6,402 nt of DNA from Treponema sp. (GCA_031290325.1 JAITNU010000034.1:1-6402), one strand, 5' to 3'; positions 1-5,804 are shown, counted from the stretch's first letter. The notes: generated from the letters alone by a model not told the origin. Program-made: numbers and translations.

Positions 1-47
1 TTTTAATACGACTGAATAGTTACCAATTTAGAATTGCTCCATAAAGC

Positions 48-82
48 AACGCGCCGCTTGATGCGACGCGTTACCTTTTTTT
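48..82 (+). terminator. Hairpin plus T-run, probable intrinsic terminator of an upstream gene
   Basis: Arms 48-57 and 63-72 pair over ten positions with a 5-base loop, and a run of seven T follows at 76-82. On the + strand one pair is a C-A mismatch (54/66). On the - strand the same pair is a G-U wobble, so the stem is complete there, but only a short CTTT follows. The best reading is a terminator for a plus-strand gene ending left of the window, possibly also serving the lipoprotein gene that comes from the right. Confidence 0.5.
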
Positions 83-111
83 GCGAGTTTTCACCCGCTT
101 ACTATCTTGGA

Positions 112-128
112 CAAGCGGACACCGCTTG
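112..128 (-). repeat. Small perfect hairpin just after the lipoprotein gene
   Basis: CAAGCGG (112-118) and CCGCTTG (122-128) form a perfect 7-bp inverted repeat with a 3-base centre, 11 bases beyond the lipoprotein stop codon. No T-run follows on the minus strand, so it is not a standard intrinsic terminator. It may protect the 3' end of the mRNA or be part of a composite terminator with the 48-72 hairpin. Confidence 0.35.
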
Positions 129-139
129 ACGCCATTGCC

Positions 140-1102
140 CTATGGCAAGGTTACTTTGGTGTACGCCGTACCTCCGATAGTTACATTTCTATTATCATCG
201 GGATCAATGCTGTACGTAGTAGTAGCTCCACCAGTCCACTGGATAAGCGGGGTCGCAGCGGTACCCGTTAACGTATATGACCGTCGAGTCCATTCGGTTG
301 TTCCAATACATGAATACACCTCGCCGCTCTGCCTGATTACCAGCAAAATACTGTCGGTCTCAGCCCCCTGAACCCTATACCAGATACCATAGGGTGCGGT
401 ACCGGTTGTTCCCTCGGCTCTGGTTAGCGTTATATCTGTAGGGGCATTGGTGGTGGGGTCCAGGACATAGCTTCCCTGTATTACCAGGTTGCTTCCCGTA
501 ACCGCGTAATCATAGTTCTGACTGGCCCCGCCTACGGCGGGGACTATCGGAATTTTGCCGGTATCCACATTGATGGTCCCAGCGGGATCCATGCCGTTTC
601 CGATAGTGTAATACGCCACAGTATTCGTGAAGACGTATAGATCATTGACTGTGTTGTTTGCTGCCCCCGTTCTCCACGAGCCAACCAGGGGATTAGCAGC
701 AGCTGCCGCAGTCGGCGTTACAGTCACCGCAAAGTTCCCACTATTGGCAGGGTTGGGAGTAACCATGGTCATGCCTGGTACTGAAAATACCCCTGCCGCC
801 ACACCGTCAAACGTCCAGCCATTTTGGGCGGTTAGTGTTATCGTTGCCGTATAGGCCGTATTGGCGACAAATGTAGCGGCCATAGGCGCCCAGGTTACCA
901 CGCCGCTATACTGCGCATGGTTAATCGCCGTCGGCTGCGCGGCTCCGGCACTCGCCGTTAACGTTATAGCAAAGGCGTTAACCATCGCTGGGCCGCCGCT
1001 GCTACCACCGCCATCATCATCAGCCGGGCATCCGACAAAGAAAAATAACCCGAATACCAGCATAAGGCTGAGTATTCCCGTCAAGAACTTCTTGTTGTGC
1101 AT
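140..1102 (-). CDS. Predicted surface lipoprotein with one Ig-like repeat and a beta-rich C-terminal domain
   Basis: A 320-residue protein with basic residues KK at 4-5, a hydrophobic core at 6-23 and the lipobox-like F22-V-G-C25. Cys25 is the likely lipidated residue; spirochete lipoboxes are known to be relaxed. A low-complexity linker DDDGGGSSGG (28-37) follows. Residues about 42-130 look like the Ig-type repeat of spirochete and Gram-positive surface proteins (VTW..., YTATITLTAQNGWTF, then an FSVPG-like turn). Residues about 138-320 begin with LVGSW and continue as alternating beta strands, suggesting a lipocalin-like barrel; that is an inference from pattern only. The start is supported by AGGAG at 1111-1115 (minus strand), 8 bases from ATG. 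Role unknown; probably envelope-anchored and surface- or periplasm-facing. No partner gene is adjacent, and no clear promoter was found in 1103-1198. Confidence 0.8.
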   Translation of the reverse strand: MHNKKFLTGILSLMLVFGLFFFVGCPADDDGGGSSGGPAMVNAFAITLTASAGAAQPTAINHAQYSGVVTWAPMAATFVANTAYTATITLTAQNGWTFDGVAAGVFSVPGMTMVTPNPANSGNFAVTVTPTAAAAANPLVGSWRTGAANNTVNDLYVFTNTVAYYTIGNGMDPAGTINVDTGKIPIVPAVGGASQNYDYAVTGSNLVIQGSYVLDPTTNAPTDITLTRAEGTTGTAPYGIWYRVQGAETDSILLVIRQSGEVYSCIGTTEWTRRSYTLTGTAATPLIQWTGGATTTYSIDPDDNRNVTIGGTAYTKVTLP

Positions 1103-1198
1103 AATTCCATCTCCTATTTGTGGAATAAATTGTTGATGCAGAAAGCGTTACCCGCTGCCGAAAAGCCGTTGCGTTTAACACCAGTCTGCTTTCTATAT

Positions 1199-1215
1199 AA
1201 AACGCCCCAGGGCGT
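1199..1215 (-). terminator. Short intrinsic-type terminator after the 75-residue gene
   Basis: On the minus strand ACGCC (1215-1211), loop CTGG and GGCGT (1206-1202) form a 5-bp GC-rich stem that runs into TTTT (1202-1199). It begins one base after the TAA stop (1219-1217), so it would separate this gene from the lipoprotein gene downstream. The short U-run makes termination possibly incomplete. Confidence 0.5.
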
Positions 1216-1216
1216 G

Positions 1217-1444
1217 TTATATCCCGTTCCGGTCAAGGCTTTTCACACTCCGCGCCACCTTCGTTACCGGTTGGCCATAAGCCGGCTCGGAACTGTCGGT
1301 CGCCGGCTGCATACCCCAAAAAAGGGACTTCTTAGCCGAATTTTCCGCAGTTTGCGCAAGATGAACGCAGGTGAGGAAATCGGCCTGGTTTTCCGGGCTT
1401 AATTGCCGGAAAATGTGAACCGTCTCTACTTGTTTGTTTCGCAT
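1217..1444 (-). CDS. Small protein of unknown function, divergent from an XRE regulator
   Basis: The ATG at 1444-1442 is chosen because the minus strand reads AAAGAGGTGATT directly before it, a strong match to the anti-SD complement. It encodes 75 residues. The frame stays open upstream to a TTG at 1498, but that extension is only the translation of a CRISPR repeat (VALHAGAWIET) and is rejected as coding. Residues 9-41 are predicted helical (VHIFRQLSPENQADFLTC...), with a tract rich in Ala, Glu and Lys near 30-41; the tail from 42 on is polar and probably disordered. No signal peptide, membrane segment or HTH is seen. The Q-L-S-P-E-N-Q motif (14-20) resembles the C-terminal helix of the neighbouring XRE protein. 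I do not recognise the family. Partner, antitoxin-like or regulatory roles are guesses. A strong promoter lies at 1566-1594. Confidence 0.6.
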   Translation of the reverse strand: MRNKQVETVHIFRQLSPENQADFLTCVHLAQTAENSAKKSLFWGMQPATDSSEPAYGQPVTKVARSVKSLDRNGI

Positions 1445-1463
1445 AATCACCTCTTTACGGTTT

Positions 1464-1495
1464 GTTTCAATCCACGCACCCGCATGGAGCGCGAC
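1464..1495 (-). CRISPR. Single type I-C-like CRISPR repeat (no array)
   Basis: Read on the minus strand, 32 bases start GTCGCGCTCC and end GTGGATTGAAAC, the form of type I-C repeats, including the terminal ATTGAAAC that becomes part of the crRNA 5' handle. Its translation VALHAGAWIET is, as I recall, a frequent spurious peptide over such repeats. The internal hairpin (CGC..CC / GG..GCG) has one U-U mismatch. No second copy exists within the window, so there is no spacer-repeat periodicity. The repeat lies in sense orientation in the leader of the 75-residue gene, 19 bases before its ATG. It may be a remnant, a spacer-less array or a co-opted regulatory element. Confidence 0.8.
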
Positions 1496-1515
1496 CAAGC
1501 ACCTTTCTTCACAGG

Positions 1516-1557
1516 AGGTTTAATACCCCGCCGCGGTGAGGACTCTTTATTAAACCT
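1516..1557 (-). repeat. Perfect 10-bp inverted repeat at the 5' end of the CRISPR-repeat transcript
   Basis: AGGTTTAATA (1516-1525) and TATTAAACCT (1548-1557) are perfect inverted copies around a GC-rich 22-base centre. The predicted transcription start of the minus-strand promoter falls at about 1558, so the RNA would begin with this stem. The centre can add a further short CCUC/GGGG pairing. It may be a leader hairpin, a protein-binding site, or the leader-end motif of an old CRISPR array. Confidence 0.6.
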
Positions 1558-1565
1558 TCGATAAA

Positions 1566-1594
1566 ATTATATCTAAACTTTAATAATTCGTCAA
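1566..1594 (-). promoter_or_regulatory. Strong sigma-70-type promoter for the CRISPR repeat and the 75-residue gene
   Basis: On the minus strand, TTGACG (1594-1589), a 17-base spacer and a perfect TATAAT (1571-1566). The start would be near 1558, giving a leader of about 115 bases that contains the inverted repeat, the CRISPR repeat and the Shine-Dalgarno sequence. Confidence 0.7.
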
Positions 1595-1650
1595 GAACTT
1601 TATTAAGTAATTGATATTTTTTCTTGTAAAGTGATTAAGAATTTGATATT
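1591..1650. promoter_or_regulatory. Putative operator repeats of the XRE regulator
   Basis: ATTAAGTAATTGATATT (1602-1618) recurs as ATTAAGAATTTGATATT (1634-1650), matching at 15 of 17 positions, 32 bp apart or about three helical turns. The first copy is also the right half of an imperfect dyad, TCAAGAACTT / AAGTAATTGA (1591-1614), matching at 8 of 10 positions. The dyad overlaps the minus-strand -35 box and the second copy overlaps the plus-strand -10 box. A protein bound here could repress both divergent promoters. That it is the adjacent XRE protein is inferred from position. Confidence 0.45.
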
Positions 1651-1652
1651 AT
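1624..1652 (+). promoter_or_regulatory. Promoter of the XRE gene, possibly giving a leaderless mRNA
   Basis: TTGTAA (1624-1629), 17 bases, TATTAT (1647-1652). Transcription would begin at about 1658-1660, which is the GTG start codon itself. Only a weak TTAGGA precedes the codon, which fits leaderless or near-leaderless translation. Confidence 0.5.
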
Positions 1653-1659
1653 TAGGATT

Positions 1660-1995
1660 GTGAGTGAAGGAACGATCCTCGATAGAATACGGGCCATTCG
1701 TAAGACCCTGGATATCAATCAAAGTGAATTTGCCAAACGAATCGGTTTAACTCAGACGTCCATGTCCATGATTGAGATAGGAAAAAGCAATCTCACCGAA
1801 AAACATATCAAAATGATATGTACGACTTTTAATGTTCAGGAAAAATGGCTACGAAGCGGGAACGGTGAAATGTTCGGTTCCCCCTCTCCTTATGAAAAAG
1901 AGCTGGTCGATATTCTTGGACAATTAACTGATGATACGCAAGAATTTTTATTGGATATGGCAAGAAATCTTTTAAAAAGACAGGAAAAATCCTAG
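1660..1995 (+). CDS. XRE-family helix-turn-helix transcriptional regulator
   Basis: A 111-residue protein starting at GTG. Residues about 6-66 are a Cro/C1-type HTH (HTH_3) domain: RIRAIRKTL, then NQSEFAKRIGLTQTSMSMIEIG as the helix-turn-recognition helix pair (20-41), and LTEKHIKMICTTFNV as the following helix, ending in the common WLRSGNGEMF tail (63-72). Residues 78-108 (YEKELVDILGQLTDDTQEFL...) form a predicted helical tail, probably for dimerisation. It is small and cytoplasmic, with no peptidase or ligand domain, like single-operon or phage-type repressors. It is divergent from the 75-residue gene and shares with it a control region containing likely operators, so autoregulation plus control of that gene is the simplest model. 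It is convergent with the alcohol dehydrogenase gene. The DNA-binding role is secure; the targets are inferred. Confidence 0.88.
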   Translation: MSEGTILDRIRAIRKTLDINQSEFAKRIGLTQTSMSMIEIGKSNLTEKHIKMICTTFNVQEKWLRSGNGEMFGSPSPYEKELVDILGQLTDDTQEFLLDMARNLLKRQEKS

Positions 1996-2014
1996 GCGGA
2001 GAAACATCCTCCGC
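1996..2014. terminator. Hairpin between convergent genes
   Basis: GCGGAG (1996-2001) and CTCCGC (2009-2014) pair perfectly around a 7-base loop. The stem starts directly after the XRE stop codon and lies 20 bases beyond the dehydrogenase stop. On the minus strand a TTTTT run follows after eight bases, on the plus strand none does, so if it terminates it mainly serves the dehydrogenase. Confidence 0.4.
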
Positions 2015-2033
2015 GCTAAAACAATGACTCGAA

Positions 2034-3158
2034 TCATCTGAAGGACTGCTGCAATACCGCCAGTAAATCCGCCTTTTCAGGCTTTATCGTAGAGTTTGCG
2101 ATGTTCTTTGCCTGGAATGCTTTTTCAGCATAGCCTTCGAGGGCCGCAGCATCCACTTTTTCCCGTGGACCTAAGAGTATGTCAAGGCGTGCGGAAAAAT
2201 CCTCAAGGCTCCCCAGGTCCAGGGCGGCGAGGATTTCCCCAATCCGGTTTGTGCCCTGGGCCTTTTCTTTTTCCGCGACGAACCGCAGATACGCCCCCAG
2301 GAGCAGTCCGTTGGCCCTGCCGTGGTCGATGTGCTTATGATAGGTCAGTTGATACCCCATGGCATGGACCGCGGTGGTGCCTGTATTGGCGATGACCATG
2401 CCCCCCAGGGTGGAGGCCCAGAGCAGCTTTTGGCGGACCTCTTTACCGGGATTATTCCCTGCTATAGGCCCGAAACATTCGGCAATCGCCCTGATGCTTG
2501 CCTTGGCCAGGGGATCGCTTATCACCGAGGAGCGGACCGCCAGCATGCCTTCCACCGCATGGGACAGGGCGTCAATGGCCGTATTGACGGTAACCACCTG
2601 CGGGAGGCTGCTCATGTATTTGGCATCCAGAAAGGCGAACCGGGGGAACAGGGCAGGGGAGGCCACCGAGGTCTTGGTCTGAGCCGCGTCGTTGGTCAGA
2701 ATGGCGTTGGGGGTTACCTCTGAGCCGGTGCCTGCGGTGGTGGGAATTGCCACAATGGGCAGGGCCGACGTGAAGGTGGTACTGAAGATCGCCGGTTTTG
2801 CTATGGGATTAACCGCAAGCGCAGCAGCAACCTTGGCCGCGTCCATGGGAGAGCCTCCTCCAATGGCCACGAGAAAGTCGCACCCTCCACACAGGTCGGC
2901 AGCTTCAAAGGCACAGTCCACCGTGGGATTACTCATCACCTTATCAAACAGGCAATAAGACTGCCCATTCGCCTCCAGTGTCTTGACCAGATCCCCAAGG
3001 GCACCGTTCTGTTTGGCTGAATGTCTTCCCGTTACTATCAGGGCCTTTTTCCCCAGCTCGTTTAAAAGCCCCCGATTCCCGGAAAGACAATCATCACCCA
3101 TCAGAATCCTGGTAGGCATACAGTAGTTTATATTCATTTTGACTGATTGTTCAGACAT
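2034..3158 (-). CDS. Iron-containing (group III) alcohol dehydrogenase
   Basis: A 374-residue cytoplasmic NAD(P)-dependent dehydrogenase of the Fe-ADH family, close to the usual 380-390 residues. The N-terminal Rossmann-like part carries the nucleotide loop GGGSPMDAAK (100-109) and PTTAGTGSE (139-147). The C-terminal helical part holds the four expected metal ligands: D196 and H200 in DALSHAVE, H265 in AVHAMGYQLT, H279 in DHGRANG. The enzyme therefore looks intact and should interconvert an alcohol and an aldehyde. Relatives include butanol, 1,3-propanediol and lactaldehyde dehydrogenases; sequence alone does not fix the substrate. A fermentative role in regenerating NAD is likely. The ATG has only a weak AGGA two bases away; Met8 is an alternative without any SD. 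The gene stands alone, divergent from the cyclase gene, with its own promoter at 3176-3205. Confidence 0.92.
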   Translation of the reverse strand: MSEQSVKMNINYCMPTRILMGDDCLSGNRGLLNELGKKALIVTGRHSAKQNGALGDLVKTLEANGQSYCLFDKVMSNPTVDCAFEAADLCGGCDFLVAIGGGSPMDAAKVAAALAVNPIAKPAIFSTTFTSALPIVAIPTTAGTGSEVTPNAILTNDAAQTKTSVASPALFPRFAFLDAKYMSSLPQVVTVNTAIDALSHAVEGMLAVRSSVISDPLAKASIRAIAECFGPIAGNNPGKEVRQKLLWASTLGGMVIANTGTTAVHAMGYQLTYHKHIDHGRANGLLLGAYLRFVAEKEKAQGTNRIGEILAALDLGSLEDFSARLDILLGPREKVDAAALEGYAEKAFQAKNIANSTIKPEKADLLAVLQQSFR

Positions 3159-3175
3159 AGTCCTGGTATATACTT

Positions 3176-3205
3176 ATTGTAGATTAATATCAAGTGACTT
3201 GTTAA
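3176..3205 (-). promoter_or_regulatory. Promoter of the alcohol dehydrogenase gene
   Basis: On the minus strand TTAACA (3205-3200), 18 bases, TACAAT (3181-3176). The start near 3169 gives a leader of about ten bases. A small perfect palindrome CAAGTGACTTG (3191-3201) lies in the spacer and overlaps the -35 box by two bases, and could be a regulator site. Confidence 0.5.
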
Positions 3206-3210
3206 AGGGC

Positions 3211-3239
3211 TTGACCATAATCCCGCTATAATCTACAAT
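3211..3239 (+). promoter_or_regulatory. Promoter of the diguanylate cyclase gene
   Basis: TTGACC (3211-3216), 17 bases, TACAAT (3234-3239). A TATAAT at 3227-3232 also exists but has no -35 at a suitable distance. The start near 3246 leaves a leader of about 225 bases before the preferred ATG at 3471. Confidence 0.55.
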
Positions 3240-3295
3240 CTTAAAATTTGTGGATTTATATGATGAATAATGTGGATAATAAAGGTGGCTTCTCT

Positions 3296-3435
3296 CCCCC
3301 GTATGGAGCGCTCAGGAGTTGCTGAAAAATCCGTAGCATAAAAATATACGGTTATTTTCGTGACCGGCGTCACAACTCCCGATATTGTGATAAGGGGGCG
3401 CAGGTGGGTAAGCCCGTTAATGCGGAAATCCTGCG
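3296..3435 (+). other. Long cyclase mRNA leader with potential for multi-stem structure
   Basis: Perfect pairings nest here. GGAGTTG (3315-3321) pairs with CAACTCC (3373-3379) and encloses two hairpins, CCGTA/TACGG (3331-3335 with 3347-3351) and TGAC/GTCA (3361-3364 with 3369-3372). CCCCC (3296-3300) can close the whole unit with GGGGG (3394-3398). CGCAGG/CCTGCG (3399-3404 with 3430-3435) follows, enclosing GGG-TAAG-CCC. I could not match this to a known riboswitch; no c-di-GMP riboswitch core was recognised. A 21-codon frame (3260-3325) precedes and overlaps it but lacks a good SD. The structure is a hand-folded inference. Confidence 0.35.
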
Positions 3436-3470
3436 GAGACCAGTCTTTGAAACAAGGTATGGGGCATAGT

Positions 3471-5522
3471 ATGATTGAGGTTGAAGGGAACAGAAAATTT
3501 GAACAGGTATTTTTCCCAATTTATATTGTCTTAGCGGTTGTTATTTCCTGCATCGCAGGATTAACGATATATGCTCAGTATGATACCTATATTACCAGCA
3601 GTTACTATAAGACCCTTGCAGAGGTAACTGAGCTCGTGGAACACCAGTTCCCCCTGTTGACGGATCCCCAAAGGCTTGAGGGGCTGCTGCGGGAAGATTC
3701 GGATGTCTATTGGGATATACAACGGACCGTACAAAACATTCAGGCTTCCTGCGGCCTGCGCTCTGTTTTTGTCTGGCAGAGAAAAGAGGATGGCTGGCAT
3801 TTCCTGCTTTCTTCTGACTATCCCCGGGGGACGCCGCTGGAAAAAATACTTGAGCTTCATAAGGAATATATACCGGTACGGGAACAGGCGTATCAGAGTA
3901 AAACGATGATCCTCACGGTAAAGCCGGTGACCAACCAGTGGGGTACCTTTATGTCCGTGTTCCGTCCGCTTATCAAAGACGGAGAGGTTGCGTGCATCCT
4001 GGGGGCGGCTATTGATATCTCGTCGGTAAAATCCCTGCACGCCCAGGCGATATATGCGATCCTCGGGGCGTTTCTGGTGTCCCTGGTCATATCCGTGATT
4101 TTTGCCCTGATAAGCCGCCGCATAATAAACCGCCTTGAAGGGATGATCCGCAGGCGTTCCGATGAACTTGAAGCCCAGACCAAACTGGCGAATGAGGCGT
4201 CTCAGGCGAAAAGCCGGTTTCTGGCGAACATGAGCCATGAGATCCGTACTCCTATGAACGCCATCATCGGGTTGAGTGATCTCATACGTACCGATAACCT
4301 GGACAGTACCCAGCGTGCGTACTTTGAGAATATTAAGAAGATGTCCAATTCATTATTGCACAGTATTAATGATATTCTGGATTTTTCAAAAGTCGATGCC
4401 GGGAAGATAGGCGCAGAAAAACTTGAGCAGTCGGCCATTGAAACCTGTTTGGCAGAACAAGGTTCAGGAAACGGGCCTGATGCGGTCCCTGTTGAAGCGA
4501 TGAAAACCCTGGAAGCGGAACTGAATAGCGTACTCGACGTATTACACCAGACCACGACCGACGCGGCAGAACCAGTGATGGAGCGCGAAATAGGATCAGA
4601 TGAAAACCACAGGGAGTTCAAAATTTTAGCGGTTGATGATGATCGTGCGAATGTAAGTATCCTCCACCGGATTTTATCCCCTGAATATACAGTGCTCACC
4701 GCCAACTCAGGGGAGCGTGCATTGAAATACGCTGTGGAGGAGCAGCCGGATATTATTTTATTGGACATTATCCTGCCTGATATGAATGGATTTGATATAC
4801 TGGTCAAACTCAAAGAAAACCCCCTAACCAGGGAAATCCCGGTGATCATCATCTCAGGATTGAACAGTGAACAGGATGAAGAAAAGGGACTATGCCTGAG
4901 TGCGGTGGATTATATTACCAAACCCTTTAACAACACCATTGTCAGGGCGCGGATCAAGACCCATATCGACATCATAAGTCACCGCCGGGTCATTGAGAAG
5001 TTGAGCCTCATCGATCCACTGACAGATATTCCGAACCGCCGTGCATTTAACGACCGCATCCAGATGGAATGGAAGCGGGCCATCAGAGAGAAAAATCCCC
5101 TGTCTTTTTTGATGATAGACCTGGATAATTTCAAACACTATAACGATACCTATGGACATCTCCAGGGGGATCGCTTACTCAAAACCGTGGCCCAGATCTT
5201 TGTAGATTCTGCAAAGCGTCCTGCAGACATGAGCATCCGTTGGGGCGGAGAAGAATTCGCCGTGCTGCTGCCCCATACGGATCTCAAAGCTGCCCACATA
5301 ATCGCGGAAAGAATCCGATCCAGAGTGGAATCGACACAGGTACCCATTACCGGGGGAACGCTTATGACGTCCATCACCCTAAGCATTGGCTTGGCCTCTA
5401 TAGTTCCCACCCAGGATTCCTCGATAAATGATTTTATTGCACTGGCAGATAAGTACCTCTATCAGGCAAAAGACACAGGGAAAAACAGAATCTGTTCTAT
5501 AGAAACTACCGAATATCCTTGA
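3471..5522 (+). CDS. Membrane sensor diguanylate cyclase: sensor, DHp, receiver, GGDEF
   Basis: 683 residues from the chosen ATG. It should make cyclic di-GMP from two GTP at the inner membrane. Membrane segment 1 is at about 13-38 and segment 2 at about 193-215, with a 155-residue extracytoplasmic sensor (Cache-like by layout) between. A coiled coil leads to a HisKA/DHp domain (about 248-313) with the H-box SHEIRTP, His256. No HATPase domain follows, only a linker of about 70 residues. The receiver (384-499) keeps the acidic pair D389/D390, phospho-acceptor D432, S462 and K484. The GGDEF domain (508-676) has the active GGEEF at 592-596, metal residue D550 in MIDLDNFK, and an intact inhibitory RxxD (RPAD, 583-586) five residues before it, so it should be active with product inhibition. 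The frame is open back to a GTG at 3360, but those 37 residues look non-coding and overlap leader stems. ATG 3471 has GGGG six bases upstream; 3459 and 3420 are alternatives. Confidence 0.88.
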   Translation: MIEVEGNRKFEQVFFPIYIVLAVVISCIAGLTIYAQYDTYITSSYYKTLAEVTELVEHQFPLLTDPQRLEGLLREDSDVYWDIQRTVQNIQASCGLRSVFVWQRKEDGWHFLLSSDYPRGTPLEKILELHKEYIPVREQAYQSKTMILTVKPVTNQWGTFMSVFRPLIKDGEVACILGAAIDISSVKSLHAQAIYAILGAFLVSLVISVIFALISRRIINRLEGMIRRRSDELEAQTKLANEASQAKSRFLANMSHEIRTPMNAIIGLSDLIRTDNLDSTQRAYFENIKKMSNSLLHSINDILDFSKVDAGKIGAEKLEQSAIETCLAEQGSGNGPDAVPVEAMKTLEAELNSVLDVLHQTTTDAAEPVMEREIGSDENHREFKILAVDDDRANVSILHRILSPEYTVLTANSGERALKYAVEEQPDIILLDIILPDMNGFDILVKLKENPLTREIPVIIISGLNSEQDEEKGLCLSAVDYITKPFNNTIVRARIKTHIDIISHRRVIEKLSLIDPLTDIPNRRAFNDRIQMEWKRAIREKNPLSFLMIDLDNFKHYNDTYGHLQGDRLLKTVAQIFVDSAKRPADMSIRWGGEEFAVLLPHTDLKAAHIIAERIRSRVESTQVPITGGTLMTSITLSIGLASIVPTQDSSINDFIALADKYLYQAKDTGKNRICSIETTEYP

Positions 5523-5534
5523 ATTGGCTTCGAT

Positions 5535-5560
5535 TGACCATATCCTGCCGTTTATGGTCA
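5535..5560 (+). terminator. Weak hairpin after the cyclase gene
   Basis: TGACCAT (5535-5541) and ATGGTCA (5554-5560) pair perfectly over seven bases around a 12-base loop, 12 bases after the stop codon. The following bases are A-rich rather than T-rich, so termination here is doubtful; the stem may only protect the 3' end. Confidence 0.3.
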
Positions 5561-5602
5561 TAAAAATCCTATAAATTTATTCTGATCTTACTCAAAGGTG
5601 CC

Positions 5603-5631
5603 TTGACAAAATTATCAAAAAGATTAATAAT
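5603..5631 (+). promoter_or_regulatory. Near-consensus promoter upstream of the poly-C tract
   Basis: A perfect TTGACA (5603-5608), 17 bases, AATAAT (5626-5631). Transcription would begin near 5638, run through the poly-C tract and meet the terminator at 5865-5890, giving an RNA of about 250 bases or, with readthrough, a 330-base leader for the CsgG-like gene. Confidence 0.5.
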
Positions 5632-5804
5632 TATTTTCATAATGATTCAACCTATCGGTCACCGAAGGTCTTTTCAGAACGTATATTTCCATTTCGGCTT
5701 TGAACCGGAATATAGTCTGGTTTCAATGAATTTTTGGGCAGAAAAAACGGGGGTGGTTGTTCTATGGGCGGATAATACAAGCGTTGTATATAGATATGTA
5801 ATAT

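Larger units (their letters stand above)
3176..3239. repeat. Perfect 11-bp inverted repeat covering both divergent -10 boxes
   Basis: ATTGTAGATTA (3176-3186) and TAATCTACAAT (3229-3239) are exact inverted copies separated by 42 bp. The left arm contains the minus-strand TACAAT and the right arm the plus-strand TACAAT. This arrangement suits a common regulator binding both arms, but some of the symmetry follows simply from both promoters using TACAAT. Confidence 0.55.

Noticed and set aside
3..17. TAATACGACT, like the start of a T7 phage promoter
   Set aside because: Only the first ten bases agree; the CACTATAG part is absent.
1445..1498. N-terminal extension of the 75-residue protein to a TTG start (VALHAGAWIET...)
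   Set aside because: The extension is the CRISPR repeat read as protein. A much better Shine-Dalgarno and ATG lie at 1442-1456.
1442..1640. CreA-like pairing: the sequence after the repeat (GTAAAG, then TGATTA) resembles the XRE promoter (GTAAAGTGATTA at 1626-1637)
   Set aside because: The first five spacer-like positions, where a seed should pair, do not match, and a 3-base gap is needed. The shared words are Shine-Dalgarno-like and may be chance.
3381..3440. Resemblance of the GGGTAAGCCC and GGAGACC words to cobalamin riboswitch or RNase P RNA segments
   Set aside because: The order and the other conserved blocks of both RNAs are missing.
3360..3470. GTG start giving the cyclase 37 more residues
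   Set aside because: No ribosome-binding site precedes it, the added residues look random and carry many Arg and Gly, and the DNA overlaps the leader stems. The membrane segment follows naturally from ATG 3471.
3561..4852. Long minus-strand frames opposite the cyclase gene
   Set aside because: They are shadows of the cyclase codons, with no ribosome-binding site or recognisable domain.
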